Shown here: positions 18,349 through 25,918 of the stretch, one piece after another
Numbering within the stretch: the stretch's first letter is position 1
Layout: each line of letters begins with the position of its first letter
Assembly (NCBI RefSeq): GCF_040196175.1
Contig: NZ_JBEFNF010000001.1
Span: forward strand, 62,001 to 126,000
DNA from: Halospina sp040196175
GTDB taxonomy: Bacteria > Pseudomonadota > Gammaproteobacteria > Pseudomonadales > Oleiphilaceae
DNA length: 64,000 nucleotides
Reading direction: 5' to 3'
Translations under genes and position numbers: made by a program
The notes under the pieces: model-generated
The model's database searches: none
Told to the model about the DNA's origin: nothing
What the model saw: only the letters and a program-made list of their open reading frames with translations

Positions 18349-18598
18349 TCGGTTGCAGTCTGTAGTTGTTGGCCATTCGCTGAGCTAGGTAATAACGCTC
18401 GCTGACATTCTATCACCCGCTGGAATAGGCTTGCGTCATCCCGGCGGCGTTTCTTGTGGTGGCGCTTGTTGACGCTGCCGCACTGGCTTCTCCAAGTGCT
18501 TGATCGTCTTTTGCGCTTTTTTGATCCGCTTCCCGGCCTCTTTGATCCGAAGATCACCGAGGCAGAAATCAACGCATTCTTATCGAGCGAGGTGGTGG

Positions 18599-18844
18599 AT
18601 GCCAAGAGCCATGCGGGCTGTTTCGGAGTCTACTCGCGCCGCTTCTGCGGTCAGCACCCAGAGTCAGGCTAACCTGCAGCAGGATGTGCAGATCAACCTG
18701 CAGAAAAAGCAGATGGAAATGCAGGAGGCAAACGCCAGTCAGCTCCTGACCGCGCTATCCGAGGCAGGCGGTGTTCAGGATCCCGCTGCGGGTTCCGCGA
18801 ATCCGCCAGAAGCGGTGGGCGGTACCGTTAACGTTTCATCCTGA
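18599..18844 (+). CDS. Small YjfB-like (putative motility) protein
   Basis: 81 aa. The body (STQSQANLQQDVQINLQKKQ, MEMQEANASQLLTALSEAG, then a Pro-rich linker and GGTVNVSS at the very end) has the layout of the short YjfB-type putative motility proteins: a Gln-rich helix, an LKKAMDIQA-like helix, LLQAL, and a terminal G-x-x-V-N stretch. ATG at 18599 has GAGGTGGTGG before it; an ATG at 18611 is also possible. No flagellar gene lies nearby, so this is an orphan. Family assignment is from memory of the pattern. Confidence 0.6.
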   Translation: MPRAMRAVSESTRAASAVSTQSQANLQQDVQINLQKKQMEMQEANASQLLTALSEAGGVQDPAAGSANPPEAVGGTVNVSS

Positions 18845-19251
18845 AACCAGCGTTCAGAACAATCCCGTCTTTTCGCCGCCAAGACGCCGGAACAATCCGG
18901 TGTCCAGAGGCTCTGCCTCGTGCCTATTCAGTCCCACCCTCACTATACCCGGCTTACTGAGTTCCACCACAAACCTCTGAAACTTGGGACTCAAACCGAT
19001 GCGCAATGGTGTTTTGAGTTGTACGTGCCTTCATTTGGGCGGGTGTATAAATAATCAGTACCCGCGTCAAAGCCTTATGTTATGGAAAGGTTGGCGTTAC
19101 TTGATGCGATAAGTAAAAACTAAAGGTTCTATCGTTAGGCGTTAATTGCATATAGTGCGTTATCCATTCATGATTATGGAACTGGCGGCAGCGATCGGAG
19201 ACAGAAGCTGCCCGGAAATAATCCATCACTTCAAAGTTAAGGAGAAAAATC
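18845..19251. other. Intergenic region upstream of the peroxiredoxin
   Basis: About 400 bp without a supported gene. The second half (19030-19250) is clearly more AT-rich than the surroundings and probably holds the peroxiredoxin promoter. It includes TATCGTTA at 19130-19137, part of a motif shared with both persulfide dioxygenase promoters. The first half resembles no coding or RNA feature I can name. Confidence 0.5.
19128..19137 (+). promoter_or_regulatory. Candidate sulfide-regulon motif, copy 1
   Basis: TCTATCGTTA, 115 bp upstream of the peroxiredoxin start. The same ten bases, in the same orientation relative to the gene, occur upstream of the second persulfide dioxygenase (31287-31278, minus strand). 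Significance is inferred from recurrence at two of three related genes. Confidence 0.35.
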
Positions 19252-19878
19252 ATGACATTACGGCTTGGGGATACAGCACCGGATTTCACGGCGGCAAGCA
19301 CCACGGGAACCATCCACTTCCATGACTGGATTGGCGACTCCTGGGCCTTCCTGTTCAGCCACCCTGCGGATTTCACGCCAGTATGCACCACTGAAATGGG
19401 GCGGACCGCTCAGCTGGCCGATCAGTTCGAGCGCCGGTGTGTGAAACCCATCGGGCTTTCTACCGAGACCGCCGAGGAACACCTGAAGTGGATCGAGGAT
19501 GTTAACGACACACAGAACTGCGCCCTCGACTTTCCGATCCTGGCGGATGCGGATTTCAGTATCGCCCGGCTCTACGACATGATCCATCCGGGGGAGAGTG
19601 AGACGGCCGCGGTGCGCAGTGTTTTTATCATCGATCCGGACAAGCGGATCCGTCTGACGATGACCTATCCGATGACCGTGGGTCGGAATTTCGATGAGAT
19701 TCTGCGTGCCATCGATGCGCTGCAGACCAGTGATAACCGCACCTGCGCGCTTCCCGCTGACTGGAATCAGGGTGATGACGTGATCATCCCGCCGTCGATT
19801 GCGAATGAGCGCGCCAGTGAGCTCTTCCCGAACGGGTGGGAGGAACTGCGGCCGTATCTGCGTATGGCCAAACTCTGA
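19252..19878 (+). CDS. 1-Cys peroxiredoxin (Prx6 family)
   Basis: 208 aa thioredoxin-fold peroxidase. The peroxidatic cysteine is C45 in SHPADFTPVCTTEMG, followed by the Prx6-type DVNDTQNCALDFPILAD and a long C-terminal dimerisation part containing PADWNQGDDVIIPP. No resolving cysteine is evident in the usual 2-Cys position. Reduces peroxides in the cytosol. Excellent ribosome site (AAGGAGAAAAATC). It opens the sulfide module; peroxiredoxins are often co-regulated with sulfide and persulfide oxidation. Confidence 0.93.
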   Translation: MTLRLGDTAPDFTAASTTGTIHFHDWIGDSWAFLFSHPADFTPVCTTEMGRTAQLADQFERRCVKPIGLSTETAEEHLKWIEDVNDTQNCALDFPILADADFSIARLYDMIHPGESETAAVRSVFIIDPDKRIRLTMTYPMTVGRNFDEILRAIDALQTSDNRTCALPADWNQGDDVIIPPSIANERASELFPNGWEELRPYLRMAKL

Positions 19879-19888
19879 GGGCGCTAGG

Positions 19889-19922
19889 CCATCCCTGGTG
19901 CTGCGATAGCGTCCGGGGATGG
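19889..19922 (+). terminator. Possible hairpin after the peroxiredoxin
   Basis: CCATCCC at 19889-19895 pairs with GGGATGG at 19916-19922, with a 20-nt loop that can itself fold, 10 bp after the stop. There is no strong U-run. Weak candidate. Confidence 0.3.
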
Positions 19923-19960
19923 TCCCGATAATCACGCCCCATTGCTTTATATGTCTATTG

Positions 19961-19980
19961 GGATTAACGTTATAACCAAA
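19961..19980 (+). promoter_or_regulatory. Candidate sulfide-regulon motif, copy 2 / -10 region
   Basis: GGATTAACGTTATAACC lies 49-64 bp upstream of the first dioxygenase gene. TAACGTTATAA matches TATCGTTATAA upstream of the second dioxygenase gene in 10 of 11 positions and in the same orientation. It sits in a larger imperfect dyad (TATTGG...CCAAATA) and includes a -10-like TATAAC, so an operator overlapping the promoter is plausible. The regulator is unknown; BigR/SqrR-type ArsR repressors control such genes elsewhere. Confidence 0.4.
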
Positions 19981-20024
19981 TAGGCAATCATTCAGTGAAG
20001 CTCATCAACTTGTCTGGAGGCGAT

Positions 20025-20936
20025 ATGAAGACGTTCGAGCATTCCAGCAGCACAGGCACCGGCAAGCCGGATGTAGCCGGGTTCTACGACCCGCGGACTT
20101 TCAGCATTCAGTACGTGGTTTCTGATCCCGCAACCAACCAGTGCGCGATCATTGATCCGGTGCTTGATTACGACGAGAAATCGGGCGCGACGGGGACCCA
20201 TCACGCGGATGAGATCCTGGAATACGTGGCGGACCAGGGACTCACCGTTGAATGGATCCTGGATACCCATCCGCACGCCGACCATTTCTCCGCCGCCCAG
20301 TACCTGAAGGGCAAAACCGGCGCGCCAACAGCGATTGGCAGCCAGGTGACCGCCGTACAGGCGCTGTGGAAAGACATCTACAACTTCCCGGACCTGGCGA
20401 CTGATGGCAGTCAGTGGGACCGCTTGTTCAGTGAAGGTGACCGTTTCACCGTGGGTGAGATGGAAGCGGAGGTGATGTTCTCGCCAGGCCATACACTGGC
20501 ATCCATCACCTATGTGATCGGCGACGCGGCCTTTGTTCACGACACGCTGTTCCAGCCCGATTTCGGTACCGCCAGGGCGGACTTCCCGGGCGGCAGCGCC
20601 GAGCAGCTCTGGGAGTCCATTCAGGCCATTGTTGAGCTGCCGGATGAAACCCGGGTCTTCACCGGTCACGACTACATGCCTGATGGCCGCGAACCTGAGT
20701 GGGAAAGCACCGTGGGCGAGCAGCGCCGCACCAACAAGCATCTGGTGGACCAGAGCCGGGAGGCCTATGTCGCGATGCGAGTCAAGCGCGACAGCCAGTT
20801 GCCGATGCCGAAGCTGATCCTGCACGCGCTGCAGGTGAATACTCGTGGCGGAAGGCTGCCGGAACCTGAGGACAATGGCCGGCGCTACATCAAACTTCCG
20901 CTGGATACGCTCTCTGGAGCGGCCTGGGGTGACTGA
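20025..20936 (+). CDS. MBL-fold persulfide dioxygenase-like hydrolase (Blh/ETHE1 family)
   Basis: 303 aa. Metallo-beta-lactamase fold with DTHPHADHFSAAQYL (HxHxDH), a second-shell histidine in FSPGHTLASITYVIGDAAFVHDTLF, and FTGHDYMPDGREPEW near the C-terminal part. This is the pattern of the Blh-type branch of ETHE1-like persulfide dioxygenases, which oxidise glutathione persulfide to sulfite. Start chosen at 20025, where GGAGGCGAT precedes ATG. In Agrobacterium and Xylella, Blh fuses this domain to a DUF442 domain; here the DUF442 protein is the next separate gene, 15 bp downstream. Confidence 0.88.
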   Translation: MKTFEHSSSTGTGKPDVAGFYDPRTFSIQYVVSDPATNQCAIIDPVLDYDEKSGATGTHHADEILEYVADQGLTVEWILDTHPHADHFSAAQYLKGKTGAPTAIGSQVTAVQALWKDIYNFPDLATDGSQWDRLFSEGDRFTVGEMEAEVMFSPGHTLASITYVIGDAAFVHDTLFQPDFGTARADFPGGSAEQLWESIQAIVELPDETRVFTGHDYMPDGREPEWESTVGEQRRTNKHLVDQSREAYVAMRVKRDSQLPMPKLILHALQVNTRGGRLPEPEDNGRRYIKLPLDTLSGAAWGD

Positions 20937-20951
20937 ACGGAGGTAGAGGCA

Positions 20952-21392
20952 ATGACGATCCAACAGGTTGAGGATGATATCGGGCTGGCCGGCGCGATGA
21001 CGGTTGAAGACCTCGAGAGCGCTCGCCAGCGGGGCTATCAGGCTCTGATCTGCAACCGGCGCCCGGCTGAGGCGCCGGAGCATGATGAGCAGGCGCTGGC
21101 GGAGAAGGCGCAGGAACTGGGTCTTGCCTGGAGCTGCATTCCGGTGGCGACCGGTGAGTACTCGGCTGCCGACGTTGCCGCCTTTCATCAGGCACTGGAA
21201 AGCCTGCCGCGCCCGCTTTTGATCTTCTGTCGTAGCGGTCGGCGCTCCATCCACCTGTGGGCGCTGGCCCGCATTCGCCATGACGGCGAGCAGCCGGAGA
21301 CGGTGCTGGAGCGCATGCGGGCCCTGGGGCATGATCCCCACACTCTGCGCCCGCTACTGGAGCCGGCCGGGGATAGCCCCGAACCGGACTGA
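20952..21392 (+). CDS. DUF442/TIGR01244 family sulfurtransferase- or phosphatase-like protein
   Basis: 146 aa. The fold is that of dual-specificity phosphatase/rhodanese-like proteins of the TIGR01244 family. The catalytic C-x5-R loop is CRSGRRS near residue 93. In Blh proteins the same domain transfers sulfane sulfur to the attached dioxygenase, so a rhodanese-like role next to the dioxygenase and SQR is the likely one. Preceded by GGAGGTAGAGGCA. It overlaps neither neighbour but spacing (15 and 23 bp) fits one operon. Confidence 0.85.
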   Translation: MTIQQVEDDIGLAGAMTVEDLESARQRGYQALICNRRPAEAPEHDEQALAEKAQELGLAWSCIPVATGEYSAADVAAFHQALESLPRPLLIFCRSGRRSIHLWALARIRHDGEQPETVLERMRALGHDPHTLRPLLEPAGDSPEPD

Positions 21393-21415
21393 CCTGAATC
21401 AACTGGAGACATCCC

Positions 21416-22705
21416 ATGAGTGATCACACCGCAACGCCGGCACCCACAACAACCCACCAGATTGTGATCATCGGTGGTGGGGCAGCGGGGATATCCGTTG
21501 CTGCCAGCCTGCTCAAGCGCCAGCGCAGCCTGGATATCGCCATTGTTGAGCCTTCGGAGGTGCACAGCTACCAGCCGGGGTGGACGATGGTCGGGGGAGG
21601 CGTATTCTCCCCAGAGTCCACCCGAAGGCCAATGGCGAGCGTGATGCCTCGGGATGTCAGCTGGTACCGCACCAGCGCCAGCCGCATTGAGCCGGGGAAC
21701 CGGCTGGTAACACTGGGTGATGGCCGTGTTCTGGGGTGGCGGCGGCTGATCGTGGCACCCGGCCTGGAGCTGGATTGGGACGCGATTGAAGGGCTCAGCG
21801 GCACGCTCGGCTGCAATGGCGTCACCTCCAATTACCGCTATGACCTGGCACCCTATACCTGGTCGCTGGTCCAGTCCCTGAAAAAGGGGACGGCGCTGTT
21901 CTCACAGCCACCGATGCCGATCAAGTGCGCGGGTGCGCCGCAGAAAGCCATGTACCTGTCCTGCCATTACTGGCAGCGTCAGGGGCGGCTTGACGACATT
22001 GACGTGCACTTCTGCAACGCCGGCGGTGTGCTGTTCGGGGTGAAGGATTATGTCCCAGCCCTGGAGCGCTATGTCGATCAGTACGGGATCCATACCCAGT
22101 TCCAGAATCGTTTGGTGGCCGTTGATGGCCCCTCACGGACCGCGCAGTTCGCGGTGAACGGGGATGACGGTGAGCATTTGGTGGAACGGCGCTTTGATAT
22201 GCTGCATGCCGTGCCGCCGCAGACGGCGCCTGGATTCATTGCCGAGGCCGGGCTGGGTAATGACGGAGGCTGGCTGGATCTCGACCCGGAGACCCTGCAG
22301 CACCGGCGTTACCCTGCGATCTTCGGGCTGGGCGATGCCAGCGGTACACCCAACGCAAAAACCGCAGCAGCGGTGCGCTCACAGGCACCAGTGGTGGCCG
22401 AAAATCTGATGGCAACGTTCAGTGGCGACCCCATGCCAGCTGCCTATCGCGGGTACGGCTCTTGCCCGCTGACTGTTGAGCGCGGGCGTATCGTTCTGGC
22501 GGAGTTCGGCTATGGCGGTGAACTTCAGCCCACCTTCCCCAAATGGATCAATGATGGGACGAAGCCAACCCGCCTGGCCTGGTGGTTGAAAGCCGGGCAA
22601 CTGCCCTGGATCTACTGGCAGCTTTCGCTGCGCGGCCATGAGTGGTTGGCGCGTCCGGCACGCAGGGACATCAGTCAGATCTCAGGAGGCGATGCACCGG
22701 TATGA
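21416..22705 (+). CDS. sqr: Sulfide:quinone oxidoreductase, type II
   Basis: 429 aa flavoprotein that oxidises sulfide to sulfane sulfur and reduces quinone at the inner membrane. N-terminal FAD site IVIIGGGAAGISVAASLL, a second FAD/quinone region in YPAIFGLGDASGTPNAKTAA, and the two redox cysteines in MPIKCAGAPQK and GYGSCPLTVERGRIVLAEFG. These two motifs are those of the mitochondrial-type (type II) enzymes rather than type I SQR. The C-terminal amphipathic stretch (WWLKAGQLPWIYWQLSLRGHEW) also matches that group. The stop overlaps the SulP start by 4 bp. Confidence 0.93.
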   Translation: MSDHTATPAPTTTHQIVIIGGGAAGISVAASLLKRQRSLDIAIVEPSEVHSYQPGWTMVGGGVFSPESTRRPMASVMPRDVSWYRTSASRIEPGNRLVTLGDGRVLGWRRLIVAPGLELDWDAIEGLSGTLGCNGVTSNYRYDLAPYTWSLVQSLKKGTALFSQPPMPIKCAGAPQKAMYLSCHYWQRQGRLDDIDVHFCNAGGVLFGVKDYVPALERYVDQYGIHTQFQNRLVAVDGPSRTAQFAVNGDDGEHLVERRFDMLHAVPPQTAPGFIAEAGLGNDGGWLDLDPETLQHRRYPAIFGLGDASGTPNAKTAAAVRSQAPVVAENLMATFSGDPMPAAYRGYGSCPLTVERGRIVLAEFGYGGELQPTFPKWINDGTKPTRLAWWLKAGQLPWIYWQLSLRGHEWLARPARRDISQISGGDAPV

Positions 22706-24432
22706 ATCTGGAGCGCTGGTTACCACTGGCCGGCTGGCTGCGCGGGTATGGGCGGGATACGCTCCTGCGCGATGTGATAGCGGCTGTTATCGTGACCCTG
22801 ATGCTGGTGCCTCAGGCGCTGGCCTACGCCATGCTCGCCGGGTTACCGCCGGAGGTGGGGCTGTACGCCAGTATGTTGCCGTTGGTGCTCTACGCGCTGC
22901 TCGGCACATCGGCGACGCTGGCGGTCGGACCGGTGGCGGTGGCTTCACTGATGACTGCCGCGGCGCTTGGCAGCATCGCCGAGGCTGGGACACCGGAGTA
23001 TGTGGCTGGTGCCCTGGTGCTCGCGGCTCTTTCCGGTCTGATTCTGGTCGGTATGGGGATTCTGCGGCTTGGGTTTCTTGCCAACTTTCTCAGCCACCCG
23101 GTGATTTCGGGATTCGTAACCGCCTCTGGAATCCTTATAGCAGCAAGCCAGCTGCGCCATATTTTTGGTGTCGAGGCCTCCGGACATAACCTGGTTCAGC
23201 TCGTGCCGGCCCTGTGGCAGGGGATGGACAACATCAGCGGTCTGACTCTGTTGATTGGTGGCGGTGCCTGGCTCTATCTGGTGCTGTGCCGGCGTCATCT
23301 GCGAACGGGCCTGCAGAAGCTGGGTCTGCCAGGTCAGGCCCCGGATCTGATGGCCAAAGCTGCTCCGGTCTCGGCGGTAATCGTGACGACGCTCCTTGCC
23401 TGGGGGTTCAATCTCAAGGCTCAGGGCGTGGAGCTGGTCGGGAAGGTCCCCAGCGGCCTGCCTTCTCTGGCGATGCCGAGTCTCGATGGTGAGCTCTGGT
23501 CCACGCTGCTTCCGGCCGCGGTACTGATCAGCCTGGTCGGGTTCGTCGAGTCGGTGTCAGTAGCGCAGACCCTGGCCGCTAAACGGCGTCAGCGGATCGA
23601 TCCGAATCAGGAGCTGATCGCCCTGGGTGTTGCCAATATCGGTGCTGGAGTCAGCGGTGGTTCACCCGTTTCGGGAGGCTTCTCCCGCTCGGTAGTGAAT
23701 TTTGACGCTGGGGCTGTCACGCCTCTGGCCGGTGCCCTCACCGCGCTCGGTATTGCGCTATCCACGCTGCTGCTAACCACACCACTGGCTTTCCTGCCTA
23801 AGGCAACGCTGGCGGCGACCATTATCGTCGCGGTAGGTACCCTGATCGATCTGCCCGCCATCCGCCGCACATGGGCCTATTCCCGAGGGGATGGCGTAGC
23901 GATGGTGGCGACGCTGGCGCTGACACTGTTCCATGGTGTCGAGAGCGGCATTCTGACCGGTGTGGCGCTCTCGCTGGGTCTGCATCTGTACCGCACGAGC
24001 CAACCTCATAGCGCGGTGGTGGGGCGCGTTCCCGGCACTGAGCATTTCCGCAACATTGAGCGCCATAGTGTGGAGACGGACCGCCACCTGGCGCTGCTGC
24101 GGGTTGATGAGAGTCTGTATTTCGCCAATGCCCGCTACCTTGAAGACACAGTTCTGGAGCTGGTTGCCCGGCGCCCGGAGGTGTGTGACCTGGTGTTGAC
24201 CTGCCAGGCCGTCAACGTCATTGACGCCTCGGCGCTGGAGAGTCTGGAGGCGATCAACAGTCGACTCAGCGATGCTGGCGTTCGCCTGCATCTGGCGGAG
24301 GTGAAGGGGCCGGTCATGGACCAGCTCGACAACTCCGATCTACCCCATGAGCTTAGTGGGCGAATTTTTCTGAGCACGTATGAGGCCTGGCAGGCCTTGG
24401 GTGGTGATGGCGCACCAGGAAAAGGCAGCTGA
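22702..24432 (+). CDS. SulP family inorganic anion transporter with STAS domain
   Basis: 576 aa. About 10-12 membrane segments with the SulP signature PQALAYAMLAGLPPEVGLYASMLP, then VTASGILIAASQLRHIFG, AKRRQRIDPNQELIALGVANIGAG, and a C-terminal STAS domain (VCDLVLTCQAVNVIDASALESLE). Members carry sulfate, bicarbonate or related anions. Translational coupling with sqr (ATGA overlap) suggests it handles the sulfoxyanion end product or sulfite here; that is inferred. The longer in-frame start at 22642 would lie deep in sqr and lacks a ribosome site. Confidence 0.9.
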   Translation: MNLERWLPLAGWLRGYGRDTLLRDVIAAVIVTLMLVPQALAYAMLAGLPPEVGLYASMLPLVLYALLGTSATLAVGPVAVASLMTAAALGSIAEAGTPEYVAGALVLAALSGLILVGMGILRLGFLANFLSHPVISGFVTASGILIAASQLRHIFGVEASGHNLVQLVPALWQGMDNISGLTLLIGGGAWLYLVLCRRHLRTGLQKLGLPGQAPDLMAKAAPVSAVIVTTLLAWGFNLKAQGVELVGKVPSGLPSLAMPSLDGELWSTLLPAAVLISLVGFVESVSVAQTLAAKRRQRIDPNQELIALGVANIGAGVSGGSPVSGGFSRSVVNFDAGAVTPLAGALTALGIALSTLLLTTPLAFLPKATLAATIIVAVGTLIDLPAIRRTWAYSRGDGVAMVATLALTLFHGVESGILTGVALSLGLHLYRTSQPHSAVVGRVPGTEHFRNIERHSVETDRHLALLRVDESLYFANARYLEDTVLELVARRPEVCDLVLTCQAVNVIDASALESLEAINSRLSDAGVRLHLAEVKGPVMDQLDNSDLPHELSGRIFLSTYEAWQALGGDGAPGKGS

Positions 24433-24443
24433 CCTTTTTTCCC
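24418..24443 (+). terminator. Weak hairpin with T-run at the end of the SulP gene
   Basis: GGAAAAGG at 24418-24425 can pair with the CCTTTTTTCC stretch starting at 24433, looping out the SulP stop codon. The stem is short and A/T-rich, so termination may be partial, allowing readthrough into cydA. Confidence 0.3.
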
Positions 24444-24459
24444 ATCGGCGCGATCGCCA

Positions 24460-24475
24460 TTATTGATAGTAATAA
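24460..24475. promoter_or_regulatory. Dyad upstream of cydA
   Basis: TTATT-GATAGT-AATAA, a perfect 5-bp inverted repeat with a 6-bp spacer, 31 bp upstream of the cydA ATG in an otherwise GC-rich area. Position fits an operator or activator site near the promoter. It is not a full FNR box (TTGAT-N4-ATCAA). Confidence 0.35.
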
Positions 24476-24505
24476 CCACTTTGATCCCGTCTTTCCGGAG
24501 GCTTT

Positions 24506-25918
24506 ATGGATCTCGATCCCGTTCTTCTGTCACGCATACAGTTTGCTTTCGTGGTGTCATTCCACGCCATATTCCCGGTGTTCACGATAGGGCTGGCGTC
24601 GTTCATCGCCTTCCTCGAAACCTGTGCGTATGCCTCCGGCAATCCGCTTTACACGCGCCTTTCCAAGTTCTGGATCAAGGTTTTCGCCGTGGTTTTCGGC
24701 ATGGGCGTAGTCTCGGGAATTGTCATGTCGTTCCAGTTTGGTACGAACTGGAGTAACTTCGCCCAGGCAACGGCCAATTTTCTCGGGCCGGTCCTGAGCT
24801 ATGAGGTGGTGACGGCGTTTTTCCTTGAGGCCGCCTTCCTCGGCATCCTTCTTTTTGGTCGGGACCGGGTGCCGGCCGGCATCTATCTGTTCGCCTCGTT
24901 CATGGTGGCCATTGGCACCTTCATCTCATCGTTCTGGATTCTTTCCGCAAACAGCTGGATGCATACACCGGCGGGAACCGTGATGGAAAACGGCATGCAC
25001 CAGGTCGTTTCCTGGAGTGAAGCAATATTCAGCCCCTCGTTCTGGTACCGGTTTACACACATGGGGCTGGCGTCATTCCTGACCGGCGGATTTGTGGTGG
25101 CGTCGCTCAGTGCCTGGTTCCTGTTGAACGGGCGTGAAATTGAGGCCAACCGGCGTGCATTGTCCATGTGCCTCTGGCTTCTTCTGGTGATTGCGCCCGC
25201 TCAGCTGTGGGTGGGGGACCTTCATGGTCTCAACACGCTCAAGCATCAGCCCACCAAGGTGGCGGCGATGGAAGGTAACTGGGAGACCTCATCCAACGTT
25301 CCACTGCTTCTGTTCGCCTGGCCGGACCAGCAGGCCCAGACGAATCACTGGGAGATCGGTATTCCCGGGCTGGCGAGCCTGCTCCTGAAGCACGACACTG
25401 AAGGCGTTGTCCCCGGCGTTTCGGCAGTCCCCAGGGACGAGCAGCCGCCGGTCGCGATCGTCTTCTGGTCGTTCCGTGTCATGGTTGGTCTTGGCATGCT
25501 GATGATCGCGTTCGCAATCGCTGGTCTCCTGTTGCGTCCCGGAGGCCGCTACTGGCAGAGCCGGTGGTTCCTCAAGGGGCTTGTTCCGATGGGCGTGGCA
25601 CCCTTTGTGGCTGTGCTCGCGGGCTGGTTCGTCACCGAAATCGGCCGTGCACCCTGGTTGGTTTACGGCCAGATGACGCAGTCGGAAGGCATAACTCCTT
25701 CTCTGACCGGTGGCATGGCACTGTTCACGCTTATCGGTTACATCGTGGTCTACGCCCTGGTCTTCACCTCTGGGCTCTACTACCTCGGACGTCTGTTTGA
25801 AAGCGGTGTCGAGGATGCCGGTCATGACAGCACCCTTGATCACGAGGAAGTGGAGCGGGCCAAAAGACCGTTTTCCGCCGCTCATGTGCCGCTTGAACAC
25901 GAAGGAGGGCGCGCCTGA
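24506..25918 (+). CDS. cydA: Cytochrome bd quinol oxidase subunit I (short Q-loop, CioA-like)
   Basis: 470 aa, typical of the short-Q-loop (CIO-type) branch rather than the ~520-aa E. coli form. Haem b595 histidine H20 in FAFVVSFHAIFP; glutamates in SYEVVTAFFLEAAFLGILL; Q-loop lysine and glutamate in HQPTKVAAMEG; the short loop leads straight into VAIVFWSFRVMVGLGM. The GRxPW motif reads GRAPW (GRQPW in E. coli). The enzyme reduces O2 with quinol without proton pumping and is usually insensitive to cyanide and sulfide, which fits its place after sqr. The next gene starts on its last base. Confidence 0.95.
   Translation: MDLDPVLLSRIQFAFVVSFHAIFPVFTIGLASFIAFLETCAYASGNPLYTRLSKFWIKVFAVVFGMGVVSGIVMSFQFGTNWSNFAQATANFLGPVLSYEVVTAFFLEAAFLGILLFGRDRVPAGIYLFASFMVAIGTFISSFWILSANSWMHTPAGTVMENGMHQVVSWSEAIFSPSFWYRFTHMGLASFLTGGFVVASLSAWFLLNGREIEANRRALSMCLWLLLVIAPAQLWVGDLHGLNTLKHQPTKVAAMEGNWETSSNVPLLLFAWPDQQAQTNHWEIGIPGLASLLLKHDTEGVVPGVSAVPRDEQPPVAIVFWSFRVMVGLGMLMIAFAIAGLLLRPGGRYWQSRWFLKGLVPMGVAPFVAVLAGWFVTEIGRAPWLVYGQMTQSEGITPSLTGGMALFTLIGYIVVYALVFTSGLYYLGRLFESGVEDAGHDSTLDHEEVERAKRPFSAAHVPLEHEGGRA

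Noticed and set aside
19992..21341. 449-codon minus-strand frame opposite the dioxygenase and DUF442 genes
   Set aside because: Antisense shadow; both plus-strand genes have clear motifs and ribosome sites.
24460..24475. FNR box before cydA
   Set aside because: Only one half-like TTGAT is present; the symmetric element is TTATT-N6-AATAA, so anaerobic FNR control is not supported.
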